DNA from: Populus alba
Lineage: Eukaryota > Streptophyta > Magnoliopsida > Malpighiales > Salicaceae
Assembly: GCF_005239225.2 (NCBI RefSeq)
Contig: NC_133290.1
Span: 13,896,204 to 13,960,203, forward strand
DNA length: 64,000 bases
Reading direction: 5' to 3'
Shown one piece after another: positions 20,293 through 32,940 of the stretch. Each line of letters starts with the position of its first letter. Position 1 is the first letter of the stretch. A program made the position numbers and the translations under genes. The notes under the pieces were generated by a model. That model saw only the letters and a list, made by a program, of their open reading frames with translations. It ran no database searches and was not told the origin of the DNA.

Positions 20293-23200
20293 TCAGAACC
20301 AAAGTGCTCGGTCTTTTACTGCAACTTTCCCACTTTTGTCCTTCATATTGTTTTCCTTGTACAGTGTCCATTTCTCAAATGAACAGTCAACGAAGTCGTA
20401 ATAGCCACCATGAATATCGAGTTCTCCATTCCTCACTTTTTCTTCTACCCAAGGGTAACTGAGGAGGTTTACCAATGAACAATTGACTGATTCCTGTAGG
20501 AAACAACATCAGGAAGAAATCACTCGGCATAATTATGGTTCGATTATTTAGACCACCTCTCATCAAACTATGTTCTTCTCTACCCACTGGCAGCAGTCCT
20601 GAATTCATTATTTATTAAGACGAAATTTTTTGGGGCATTGAGGCCCAAAACTTTCAATATTAAACAGGAAAAGAAATGGGATTGGAGAAAAAATGGTTGC
20701 CTTTTCAAAGCAGGACGGTAAAAAACAACCAATCTAAACCCAATCCAGCAACAAACATGCGGTTACTATACTTTTCGCTCCATTTCTCAGATGATAGCCA
20801 TGAATTTCAAAAACATCAAGTTCGCCAACGTCAGCTATTTTATAAAAGATACGAGCAAAAACAAATTAACAGAAAAAAGACAAGTGAAAGAGAGAACTGG
20901 TTAGAGCAAGCAAGAATAGGACGTCAGATCTATGAAGTTCATGCTCAGAATGAAACAAAAATGCTCAAAAATTAATAAATAAATAAAAAAGAATCCTAGG
21001 AACAGGGGTTTGTTCTCAATGCTTGAAGGAGAAACAAAAAAATAACTAGGAATATGCAGACATGCATGCTGGATGAAAGCAAGAAACATGGACTTTTAAA
21101 TTTCATAAAACATAATTACCTTCTCACAATGTTTGCACTGCTGATCAAAGTTCAGAAGATGAGCGGCAGCTTTTGTTTTTACTCTTGCATCCATCCCCAC
21201 AGAAACCCAACTTCCAATGAGGCTACTGAAAATAGGGAAAAAAGAGAGAGAGAGAGAGAGAGAGAGTTAAAATAGAGGATAAACATAAAGTCACACCTTT
21301 CACAAGGATGATATTTGATGATTGCAAAAACAGATATTATCTTCACTGGACCTTGGTTCCACATCATCATGCATGCTCATTAGGGCACGGATGCCTCCAC
21401 AACAACTGTGACCAATTACTAAAATGTTTTCAACCTGCGAAAGGATTCATTTATGATTTGTCAAAAAAAAAAAAGATCAATCCAGGAGAGCCCAGAAGCA
21501 TTAGTTTCCATATTGTTTCATATCTAGAGCCCGTGTAGAGCACATTGATTCTTAGATATAACACTTCCCAAAATCTACTGGTCATGATGAAAAAGCTTGT
21601 CATCATGAGTCATAAGAGATCTTCATTAGTTTACAGTCTGGTGTCCCCTGCTTACAATCCAGTTTTGACAATATGTATATACACATTTTATAAACCCACA
21701 AATTCAAAGGAAAGGAAGAAAAGAAAGAATCCTAGAGTTGTAGGCATGTATAACTCACTTTAAGAGAATTTACAGCAAACTCTAAGGCCGCATTTGTTTC
21801 AGACGGTCCATTCTGCATAAACAGAGACGATGATCAAACAAAAAGGACAGATGCTGGTAAAAATATTTTAGGCTATCATTTAAGTGTTCACTCCATGGCA
21901 TATTGGCATCGATGCTTCAGATAAAACCCAGACATGAAGTTAGGACATGCTCACACAACGCATCATATACCTCATGTGGTGGCACCATGTTTGCTACATT
22001 TCGAACAACAAATGCTTCACCAGGCTGGAACCCTAGGATGGATGAAGGGCAAACCCTTGAGTCTGCACAAGCAATCACCATAAACTGCACTTGAATTTGT
22101 TAGATTATGTGTGCTACTATTTTTCCGATTGTTCAGCAGCAAAATTGCAGTAAAAGCCAAACAAGATGCTAAGATGCATCCATAATATGTACAGTATACT
22201 TCAAAAACTAGAAAGACCATTGTTACCTTCGGTGCTTGTCCCTTGGCAAGCTTTTCATAGTGTTCCAAGTCTTTCCTGCTCAAAAATTATCTCAATTAGA
22301 GGGGGCATTATAAGTTTCAGTAAAACTAAACCATGTCAGGCCAAAGTCTTCACTGCTTACATGTATTTATGCTTCTTAAAGCTCAAAAACCGTTGTTTCA
22401 TCTCATTGAATAAATCAACATGTTCAACTCCCGCCATGCGCTCCGACTTGTCACTTTTAAGTTCCTTAGTCACTCCAGCAGGCTCCCTGGAAGCCTGTAA
22501 TTTCAAATCTGAATTTGTCCTGAAAACATTGCAAACCATTGTAGAAGAATAAGCAAATATGCCACCACCTAATTAAGTACATGGCAGATAACTTGTATCG
22601 AAACAAAGACATGCTTATCTTTGTCTCTTAGGCTCAATTCCAAAGGTTGCTGGTAGGAGTCATTTCATAAACTATACACTCTCCTATAAATAAAATAGAT
22701 GATTAAAAAGACTAAAACAAATCATCAGAAAATCACCAGGCAGTAACATCCTCAACATCACTAGATAAATCATTTACGGGGAAAAAAAATCCTCGGTGTT
22801 TAACTAAGGGATAACAGAGTAAACAAAAAATGACATGCCAATTTCTGTTTGTAACTCAAAAAAAAAAATTAAATGGCTAATTACGTTGCACTATACTATA
22901 TTGAGTTTTATATTTTTTTTCTAAGTACTGGAAGAATAATACTTTTTATAAAAACAACCACATGCATCCACCTGCAACTTTAACTGGCCATTTTGAAGAT
23001 CCCTATAAAGTCTGCTATGGCTAGTGTTTGATCCCAGATATTCTAAGTTCAAATTGTGATCACATAAAGATTGATTACAAATCAATTCAGCTGAATAAAT
23101 TAAAATAGGAACTAGCAACAATGAAATTAAAACTTGAGCTAATTCTTGATTTAGCAACAGAAATTAAACAACAATAAGGAAATAAAATAAATTCAAAAGG

Positions 23201-23529
23201 CGCACCTTTTTACAAAACCAAAGAAAGTAACACCAACTTACTTCAAATTAGCCCCACACAATCTCAACTGGGTTTGCTCAATTCCTTCTGAATTACCCTT
23301 GGAACCAAGGACCTGCGATAAGAAAAGCAAATAAACACGAAACCAACAAAAAAAAAACTATATAAAACATCTCTAAATATATACACAGAGAGAAGAGGGA
23401 AAATTTTACATTTTGGGTTCTCAGGACTGAAGCTTTAGAGGGATCCAATGAAGGGTTAGAAGCAGGGATTGAAGAGGAATTGGACAAAGTGTTCATTGAA
23501 AGAGAGAAAGATGATGATGGGACAGCCAT
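20293..23529 (-). CDS. Beta-carbonic anhydrase, nine exons, probably plastid-targeted
   Basis: It interconverts CO2 and bicarbonate. Exons (minus): 23410-23529, 23242-23312, 22361-22519, 22227-22275, 21971-22084, 21759-21812, 21352-21434, 21120-21225, 20293-20493. All introns are GT-AG and the phases join without a break to 318 residues. The first 64 or so residues are Ser/Asn-rich with few acids, like a chloroplast transit peptide. Zinc-site motifs are CADSR (exon 5, Cys and Asp-Arg pair) and GHSCCGG (exon 7, His and Cys). Exon 9 has [22 protein letters not shown] and ends KDRALWF. The long C-terminus resembles the BCA5 group more than the major leaf BCA1/2 type, an inference. Its last exon was copied to 17.5 kb by tandem duplication. 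Start MAVPSSSFS is the only ATG giving a plausible transit peptide. Confidence 0.93.
21243..21266. repeat. AG microsatellite in carbonic anhydrase intron 7
   Basis: Twelve AG units, about 18 bp upstream of the exon 8 acceptor on the gene strand, where they read as the CT-rich polypyrimidine tract. Confidence 0.9.
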
Positions 23530-26500
23530 TGGAGAGACAAAGAAAGGTAAAGTTTGTGCTTTTGGATGGAGAGAAATGAGGATGATTTAAGACAAGTAGA
23601 CATAGGTGAGAATTAATGAATTAGAGGGGAGGTGGGCTTGATGTGTTGGTGAAAGAACAAGAAAGAAACACTTGTTTTTGTCTCCAAGAAAGACGGAGAA
23701 ACCTAAGTAAAGATCCAACCGTGTTTGTGTTGCATGGAGTTTCCAACTAGGCAAGTACTGGCTGGTACTTGATTCCGACAACTAGCAGGGTTTTTTATAT
23801 ATATAATTATTTTGATGTATTAATATAAAAATAAAAAAATTATTTTAATATATTTTTAAATAAAAAATTATTTTAAAAAATATTTTACACCACCACAATC
23901 TCAAATACATTCTAATAACATATTCATATGTAACTCACTAAATTAAATTAATAAAATTTTGAAACCATATTGAATATCATGAAATTTAAATGAAATTAAA
24001 TTTTAATATATATATATATATAATTAGAAACCAACCCCTTTATTTACTGTATTAAAAAAAGAAAAAGCAATATCTTTCTATTTATTATATTAAAGAGGGG
24101 AAATCAATATTAATACTAATATTTTTTAAAAAATAATCATCTACTTATCTATTTTTTAAACGATCTTGCAAAGAATAAAATAAAGATAATGAGATGTTAT
24201 AAAAAAAATTAAATAAATTCTATTTTTTAAAATATATTAATTTAAATTATTTATTAATTAAATTAAAATTGCACTATTACACTAATAAAATTGGTTACAA
24301 ACAGCCTCAGAGGTAATAAAAAAAAAAAATAGGAAAGGAAGCTACGGTAGGAAGGAAAAAAAAAAAAAAAGGAAAGCAATTATAGCAGGTTATAATATCA
24401 CACCCACACATATCAAGGTACTAAAATTTTATTTTTAAGATACTCAATGTAAATGCAAGCAATTTGAAAGGAAAAATGGATTAATGTTGAGATATATTTC
24501 TATCCATATTTACTTAGGGAGATATTGATTCTCATTAAAAGGATATCTTAAAAATGAATAATTGTAAAAGGAAAAGGCATTAACTTTTACTTTACTTTTG
24601 AAAGTTGTTAATATATATACATAAAAAAAAGGAGTTCTTGATAGTTTCTATTACCGGATTAATTCGAGTTATCGAGTTAGTTTATAAATTATAAAATTAA
24701 TTTAAGTTAGTTATTTTTATTAAAATGATAATGGTTTTTTTTTTTTTACTTGACCTAGGTCAGTGATGCAAGAACTCTTTAAAAAAAACTAAATATTTTT
24801 TCTAGTTATTTTTATTTCTCCTTTTAGTTTAAGAATTTTATTCTTTTTTTTTCTATTCAATATTATTAGACTCCTCTAATTTTTTTTATTTGAAGAAATT
24901 ATTTTTAAAAATTTTCTATTCAATATTAATAGAGATTTTTAGTTTTTTATATAAAAAGTTGTAATGGTTTTTAACAAGTGGGACTTGAATTGATAAAAAT
25001 CAAATATTTTGAATGTCTTTCTATAATTATAATCTTTTTTTTTATTTTGAAAGTTTTAACTTATTTTTGGTGATGTTACTTGATATTAAAGCTACATTAG
25101 TTGGTATTATAACACAATAATTCTTAATAGTTAATTATTGCGTGTTGTTATTGAATTTTTTATTACAGAACAAGCTTTATAAAAGTGTTTGGGCACTTAT
25201 TAAGGTGTTATGGACCCATATTAGACCACACACAAAAAGGATTATTCTACTTTCAATTGAAGAAGTCATGTGCTACAAACTTAATGTATCATTTATTTGG
25301 GAGGAGGATAATTTTTAAATAAAATTAAAATTCAAGGATAAGTTCTTTTTAACCCAAAAGGCCCAATGCAAGACTTTTTTAGGAAAATAAATTTTTATTA
25401 GTTATTTTTTTCTCTTCTTTTAAGTTTAGAAACTATTGTTTTATTTTTTATTATTCAATATTATTAGGTTTGTTTAGTTTTCTATTTGAAAAGAAATAAT
25501 TTTTTTTAATTTTTATTTTTCTATTTAATACTGATAGAATGTTTTATTTTTTAACATATATAAGGTTGTGATTGCTTTTTGGTAATTAAAACTATGATGA
25601 ATAAAAAATTATATATTCTAGTCACTTGAGTGTCTCATCATTATTATAATATTCTTAAGAGTTTTGACTTGTAACAATTTTTTTATTGTTAACTATGTCA
25701 TTTAGGCTTTGACTCTCAAGTTTTTTACGTCAATTGGCCAAGTTAGACCAAATTTAACAATTATAATTTATATTGTGATTGTACTATGTATAATTAGAGT
25801 ATTTTTTTTATTTTGATAGAGATTTTTTTAAAAGTATTTTTCACTTAGATTGTATTAAAATAATTTTTTATTTTTAATACTAATATATAAAAATAATTAA
25901 AAAAACACTCAAAAAAATAATTTAAAGCTTTAAAAAAAAATTAGAAAAATAAAAAAGTATAGCTAAACCTCACAAACAACCTCAAGGCTAGTATGCCGGC
26001 CCCTGCCTTTTCTTGGACACGTACACAATTAACAAATCTAAAAACCTCACTTGGGAAAGCCAGTCCTTTTTTCTCCACCCACGTAACAGAACAGTCCTTC
26101 CATTACTTAACACGAGATATCTTAATTTAATTTTACCGCATCATCCCTTGAATTAACTAGTTATTTGACTTAGTGCTCAGGTTAAATAATTTTATTTTTT
26201 AGTAAAATAATAAATATATAAGTTTTTCAACATTTTTTTTCATAAAAAATTATCAATTAAAAATTAAAAACTTTATGCATACATTAAATTAAATAAATAA
26301 AAATTTATTAGTGCCGATAAATGAAAAAAAAAAAACAGTAATGATAAATAAAAACTAAACTTGAAAAATAAAGAAATAAATATAAATCAAAATATTTGAT
26401 CTTGCAACATAGGTTATGTATCCAATTGTGTTTAATAATTATGTTTCTTTGAGTAAATTCTTTATTTAATCAAAGATTATTTGAGCCATAAAATGTAAAA

Positions 26501-27899
26501 AGAAAATCATTAATGATAACTAAAAATTGAATTTTTAAAATAAAAAACAAATATAGATTAAGATATTTGATATTGCAACATGGGTAATATATCAAATTGT
26601 GTCTAATAACTTTGGTTTTTAGAATGAATTATTTATTTAATCAAATGATAATATAAACAAACACATGCATGAAAAAAATTTAATAAAATTAAAGAAAAAG
26701 ATATTGTCCAAGGCTATGTATATTAAAAAAAAATCTTATAATTTAACCAAAAACTAAATTGAAAGTTCGAGAAATTGATGTGGTTGTAGATATCCATTCT
26801 TGTACACGGGCTATTGACTTGATTGACTAAAAAATAGAAAAAATAAAGTTTTGCATCAAAATGAGGTTGTGAAAAAACTTAAGGACCAAAAGTTTACAAT
26901 TTAAAAAGTATAGCACCCAAGGTGTACTTTTTGATAGGATTTTGAAAGGGCCTTCTATTTTCATTATTTTTTTTAATTTAATCCTTATTTTTTCAACCTT
27001 ATCTTTCATCAAAAAATTTAAATAATTCTTTTTAACCCTAAAATAATATAATCATCTAAAAAAATATCTGAGGATAAAAAAAAAAAAAACAAGAAGTCCA
27101 TAGTAAAATACAAAAAGCTTCACAATGTAAATCTTTACCCACAAGTTTTAATATTTTCTATAATAACCACGATATGATCCAACAATCTCTCTTTTCCATC
27201 CTTAATCCTCCTAATCCCTTTAGCATTATTCACTTATGCGTTAAAGCACGAGAAAATATTTTAGTATATTCTTGTATAATAAGGTTAATATCCACTATAT
27301 TTTTATATCTATGTGTCAAATCATTTCCTTCGATTTGAAAATAGTTTATCCACTTTGATTTTTTTTTTTTTTTTTCAATTTGAGTTCCCTCTTTCACTTG
27401 AGATTTGAAAATATTAATGTGGTCGGGATCAACTGACACGTAGCAAAGGTGCAATAAATTGAAAAAAATAAATAAATAAAGAAGAATAAATCAAAACAAT
27501 GGGAATTCGAAAATGAATACTGTTTCCTTTTTATTTCAAATTCTATCACCTATTTTATTTTATGAATTATTTTATTTTATTTCTTAATAAAATTACAAAA
27601 TATAAAAACAAATTGAGAGCAATTAGACTTTTAAGGAGAGACCAGAGACAGAGCCTAAAAGGTGAGCTAATTCTCCTTTCTACCTCAGGATTATTTTTTA
27701 TATGATATTAATCATGTATATATCTCATCACTAATTCTAATGGTTTGGAAAAAGATCGTCTGTATGACAAATTAAAATCTCACGAGACACAATTCTCATA
27801 ATTAGGAATACTACTCTCATACAAATCTTGTTTTATTGACCGCAACCTTATAAAATACTATTTTTTATAATAATATTTTTTAAGACAAAAGCTTTATTT

Positions 27900-28480
27900 T
27901 TTTTCTTTTAATATTTAATTTATTAAAAATTGAGTTTCGTGACTTTTATAGTTTGTATCTCAATCTTATGACTCTTATCATGAATTTAACAAATTAATTT
28001 TATTAATAATTAGATTTTATAATTTATTTTGATTTGTGTTTAACATATTAGCTCAGGTTATATCAGCTTATTTTTTGTATCCTTTTCAATTGAGATCTTT
28101 TTAATTTTATCCTCAATATTAGATTGATTGAAAATTAAACTTTATAATTTGTTCTGATTTACTTTTTATTGAGTTATCTTAATCTCATGACCCGAGTTAT
28201 GGGTTTGACGAGTAAACTTGAGTTTACTTGAGTTATTTTTTTTATCTTTTTTTTTTTCAATTCATCTTTTAATATGGAATTTATTGGGAATTGAGTTTTA
28301 TAATTTATTTTGATTTTATTTATATGGGATTATCATAGTCTCATAACTTATATCGTGGATTTAATAAGTTAACACTGGTTGATCCAAGTCAATCCAATAC
28401 ATTTTTATCTCAATATTTTTTAAAAAATGACATCTTAAATTTTTTGAGTTAAATTATATTTTTACCTATAGTTAGAGTTA
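27900..28480 (-). repeat. Dispersed GAGTTAACC/ATGAGACC repeat, reverse orientation
   Basis: Four or five diverged monomers of about 130-150 bp. Each has ATTGAGTTTTATAATTTATT, then a GAGATTAT-like word and a phrase like CTCATGACCCGAGTTATG, then GACGAGTAAACTTGAGT. The reverse complement matches the monomers at 49.74-51.84 kb. Other stretches: 13560-13650, 14145-14230, 29370-30060, 52915-53470. Confidence 0.6.
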
Positions 28481-30395
28481 TCATTAAATTTATTAAGTCA
28501 ATTGACTCATATTAAAATAACTTTTATATAATTTAATTTTTCTACCAGAAAAGTATTAGCAATAACTGGATAATATAGCATATGCAAATAGTCTAGTAAT
28601 ACCACAAATGGCTTGCAAAACAAGAAGGAGATTGTCTCAGCTTATTCTCGTACCTGCCAAAATCATCAATCATCAAGATCGTTTTTTCTTAAATTGATTG
28701 TATCACTTTTCATCCCTAATTTCTCAAAAAAAAAAAAAAAAACACTAAACGATGGACCTTTATAAGCTAAGATTACTTATCCATTCGTGAGCAAAATACC
28801 ATATATACAGAATGACAAAAACCAACAAATAACTTCAAATTAGTCCCTAACCTATAATTTTTTTCTCGATTGGATCCTTAACTTGTACGTTTTACATTTT
28901 CAAAGTATCTAGAAATCCTCAATTTAATCTTGCTATCAACAAATATACCTAACATCGTTTATTGGTTAGGGATCCAAATGAAAAATAGAAAGAAGCTAAG
29001 GACATGTGTCAAAGCAAATTCAATTGGGAATTTTTTAATATGTTGGGACTAATTTATTAAGAATAACTAAGATTAGGGAATTAACTGAGAAATGGGTTAT
29101 AAGTAGGGGACAAATATGAGGTTACCCAAAACCAATCATCTCTCCCGCTTATGTAACCTTACCTTAATCTTAGTATTACAATCACTATTACAGAAATAAT
29201 TAAAATGCATAACAAGAACACTCTGGAAACCTCGCAGTGCCTTGTTCACCTAAACAATGAGCTTTATTTTTTTTTAGTTCTTTACTGGATAGACGGTTCA
29301 TATTATCAAAACCGCATAAATTTTTTTTTAATATTAAAAAAAAAAACTTCAATGATAACCGTTCAAGTAAATTTAGGTTAACTTACCAATACAAGACTTG
29401 AGATATAATATTAAAATAACTTTATAAAAAATAAAAAATAAAAATTGCAAAGCTCAATATCTAATAACCTAATGCTAAAGAATAAGAAAAAGGTAATTTT
29501 AAAAAATATAACATCAAAGAAAAAAACTCAAGTCAATCTAGGCTACCCATAACTCACTGTATAAGATTGAAAAAAAAATATATTTTCAAACGAAAAACTT
29601 AGTAAAAAAAATACCAAAGTTTAATAAAAATATATATATATATAAAAAACGAGTTAATTTGAGTTAACTTTACTTACTTACTCTCAAGATAACTTAACAT
29701 AAATAAAATCTAAAAATGACAAAGGTCAAGGGCAATAACTTAATGTCAAGTAATAAAATTAAAAAAAAAAACAATTTTATAAAAAGAAAGCTAAGATATA
29801 AAAAAACATGTGTCAACCTGGGTTATCTCGACTAATTCATTACTCACGACATGAGATTATGATAAACAAAAATAAAAAATTTTAAAAGAACTTGACAAAA
29901 AAATACTGAATTTAAATATGAAAAAATAAAAAAAAATAAAATATAAGTTAACTTGATTAACCCATATTCGAGATAACCCAACATAAATAAAAGTGAAAAA
30001 AATCACAAACTTCAAGGTCAATAATATAATACTAAATAATAAAATTAAAAAATAATAAAAACTATTTAATTTTGGGCAAATGATTATTAACTTTTTTCAT
30101 TAAATACATGAGTCAAGTGTTTATTTCACATTTAAAATTTTTTCTTAGTTCGTCAAAGAAAAAAAAAAAACCCTTAATAAAACCCATATGTAAATACACG
30201 CGCGCGCGTCCATATATATATATATATATATAAAAGTTAAAATTAATTTTTGATATGCGCGCAACGGAGAGGAGGCGCTAGATCTAATCAAGCCTATAGG
30301 CTATTGGGGTAAGCTAGATGTTAAGCCTTTTGAAAGGCCCATTATCTGTCTAGGCTGCACAGTTTCTCTCTGGTACATGGACTATCAATGCCTAA

Positions 30396-30607
30396 GTGTC
30401 CGTTTGGCATTGCGGTCAAACTTGTTTTTTGAAAAAAAAAAAAATTTTTTTTTGTTGCTAAAATTGAGTATGATTTGTACCTTTTGGATCGTTTTGATGT
30501 GCTGATATCAAAAATAATTTTTAAAAAATGAAAAAAAACATTATTAACATGCTTTTCGGCACGAAAAGCTATTTGAAAAGCAACCGCTACCACACTCCCA
30601 AACACCC
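30396..30607. mobile_element. MITE with TAA target duplication
   Basis: The left end is GTGTCCGTTTGGCATTGCGG. The right end, read inward, is GGGTGTTTGGGAGTGTGG then TAGCGGTTGC. It is flanked by TAA at 30393-30395 and 30608-30610. Length is 212 bp with an AT-rich core carrying GATCGTTTTGATGTGCTGAT, a phrase also found reversed near 39.38 kb. No coding capacity. Confidence 0.78.
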
Positions 30608-31439
30608 TAAATCTTAATGCAATCAACGACATTGCAAAGCAGAACAACAGCTTATTATTATTATTTTTTTATAAATATATTAAAATAACTTTTTATTTTT
30701 TAAAAATAATTTTTAATATTAAAACATCAAAACAATATAAAAATATAATTATAAACAAACAAAATTTTAAATTTTCATAAAATATTGTTGGAACGCAATT
30801 CCAAACAACAATTTTTTTACCTGAAGAAGCTTATGTCTATTTTTCTACACTTACTCTGAATTAAAGTTATAAAACCCGGTATAATATATAACTCAATTTA
30901 AGTTTTGGATTATAGATTGACTTTAGTAATCTATGTTTTAATATGGGTTGATTTAGATTAATTAAAACAATATTGGTTATTTTTAAAAAAATCATAAAAA
31001 TAATATTATTTTTAAATTTTAATTAAAAAGTCAAAACAAGTTTTCATAAGGTTAACACTAACTCCCACCAGATTTTTTTAAAATTCAAACCAAACGTAAA
31101 CCAGGTTTAATAACATCACTCCAAACAAAATTAACAAGTTAAGAAAAAAAAAAAAAAAAAAACCAGTCCTCTTTTCTCCCACCCATATATGACCGAATAG
31201 TCTTTCCAGTCCTTAACATTTATCACTAGTTTTAAATTGACCACATAATTTCTCAATTTTAATGACCATTATACCCTTCGACACTCTCACTTTCACATCC
31301 CTTGACCTTCTTTTCTCTTTCAAAGATTTTACACCAATCCGGGCTTTACAACTCAACCAGAATAGGTGAGATAAAAAAAAAATTAATCCTTAATATTAAT
31401 CTACCCATGTATTAAAAACAAAAACATCACGAGGCAAAC

Positions 31440-32290
31440 ACTACCCTCATTTCCTCTAAAAATAACCAAAATATTTTTCTACATTAAAAATATGCTATGT
31501 TATATTTTTAAATTAAAATATTTACATAAAATTTTTTTTTTCACATTAAGAAAAACATAACTTTTTTCTTGTAAATAGAAAATATATATACTAAAGGACT
31601 TTCAAATTTTACATTGAAAAAATATTATGCTATCCTTTTAAGTTGAAGTATTAAAACAAAAGGTTTTTTACCTTACATTGAAAAAACACAACTTTTTTCT
31701 TGTAAATATAGAGTATATATATGAAATGGCTTCAAATCTCAATTTGAAAAATAACTTTTTTCTTAGGAACATGAGAGTATATATATTAATGGATTTCAAA
31801 TTTTATATTAAAAAAACATAACTTTTTTTTGTGAACACATAATATATTTACTAAATGACTTCAAATCTAAAATTGAAAAGATATTATGTTGTTCTTTTAG
31901 TTGAAATATTAAACCAAAATATTTTTTTTATCCCATATTCAAAAAATATAATTTTTTTCTTATAAACATAGAGTATATATACAAAATGATTTCAAATCTC
32001 ATATTGAAAAAGTAATTTTTTCTTAGGACCATAACAATATATATACTAAAGGATTTCAAATTCCATACACTAAAAAGATATTATGTTATTCTTTTAAATT
32101 AAAATATTTAAATCAAAATATTTTTTATTCCACATTGAAAAAACATAATTTTTTTTTGTGAACGTAGATTATGTATACGAAAAAACTTCAAATTCCACAT
32201 TGAAAATATAACTTTTTTTCTTGGAAACATAAAGTGTGTGTGTGTGTGTGTATATATATATTAAAGGGTTTTAAATTTCATATTAAAAAA
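31440..32290. repeat. Minisatellite, monomer about 65 bp
   Basis: A phrase close to GAACATAGAGTATATATACT followed by AAAGGACTTCAAAT and CATTGAAAAA recurs near 31572, 31703, 31766, 31830, 31962, 32026, 32160 and 32224. The spacings of about 131, 63, 64, 132, 64, 134 and 64 bp fit a 65-bp monomer in which some units lack the TATATATA block. The last unit carries a TG microsatellite. Confidence 0.72.
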
Positions 32291-32940
32291 ATAAAACACC
32301 TTTCTAATATCTGTATAATAAGTTTTAAAAATTGTTAATAACCAACTAAAAAATATAAAAAAAAGGGATATAGAAAAAAAACTACATTTAAAAAAAAAAC
32401 AAGTCTCGCCCGGCTCATGAGTCAACCCGTCGGATCTGGGAAGATCATTGCACCAGTCAGTTTTTAGTAAATTTAAACTAATTTAGTTACCGAGTTGATC
32501 GAGTCTCGGGTTAGTTTATTGGTTGATCTGGATTTAATAACTATGTGAGAATAGGGCTGAGGTTGGTTTCTTAAAAAAAAACTCTGACCGTAGTTGACTA
32601 GCTGTCTCAACATTTTTAATGACGAATGTAACCCTCTTTGAAATCCCCGTTAACAAACAGAAGCACCAATTTTCCCTCCTTATATGACCAAAAACACCCC
32701 TCAACAGTCAACCATTCCCATTCCCCTTCGACACCACAAACACGTGGACATATACGAAATGACCAAAACAACGCCTCCTTAAATCCCTTAAGGCAGACAA
32801 TTTACGTAGTTCCTTAAAAACTTCCAGTTCTTTTTCGTCCACTCAAAAAATCCTACTTTTTCTCCTTCTCGCCCTCTAAAACAACAGACCAATAAATTTG
32901 TAGAGAGATAAAATATTTTTAGAGAGAGAAATAAAAAGAA

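Larger units (their letters stand above)
18208..20949. repeat. 3-kb tandem duplication, copy 2
   Basis: Parallel to copy 1 from GTGAGTTAGAAATCTC through the PELPK gene and carbonic anhydrase exon 9 to CATGCTCAGAAT. It is about 2.74 kb, shorter mainly because the PELPK gene has two fewer modules and a block near 16.9 kb is missing. Confidence 0.85.
23800..32900. other. AT-rich repeat-dense intergenic region
   Basis: No gene recognised in 9 kb. Contents: partial GTTTGG-type MITE remnants (about 23800-23930, 25835-25990, 30655-30815), two abutting dispersed-repeat copies (26215-26700), arrays of the GAGTTAACC/ATGAGACC repeat (27900-28480 reverse, 29370-30060 forward), one bounded MITE (30396-30607), and a minisatellite (31440-32290). 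Short open frames here are mostly Lys/Ile/Phe-rich and look random. Confidence 0.6.

Noticed and set aside
28815..29130. Possible inverted-repeat element (TTAGTCCCTAACC at left, GTAGGGGACAAAT at right)
   Set aside because: The ends do not pair well beyond a few bases and no target duplication is visible.
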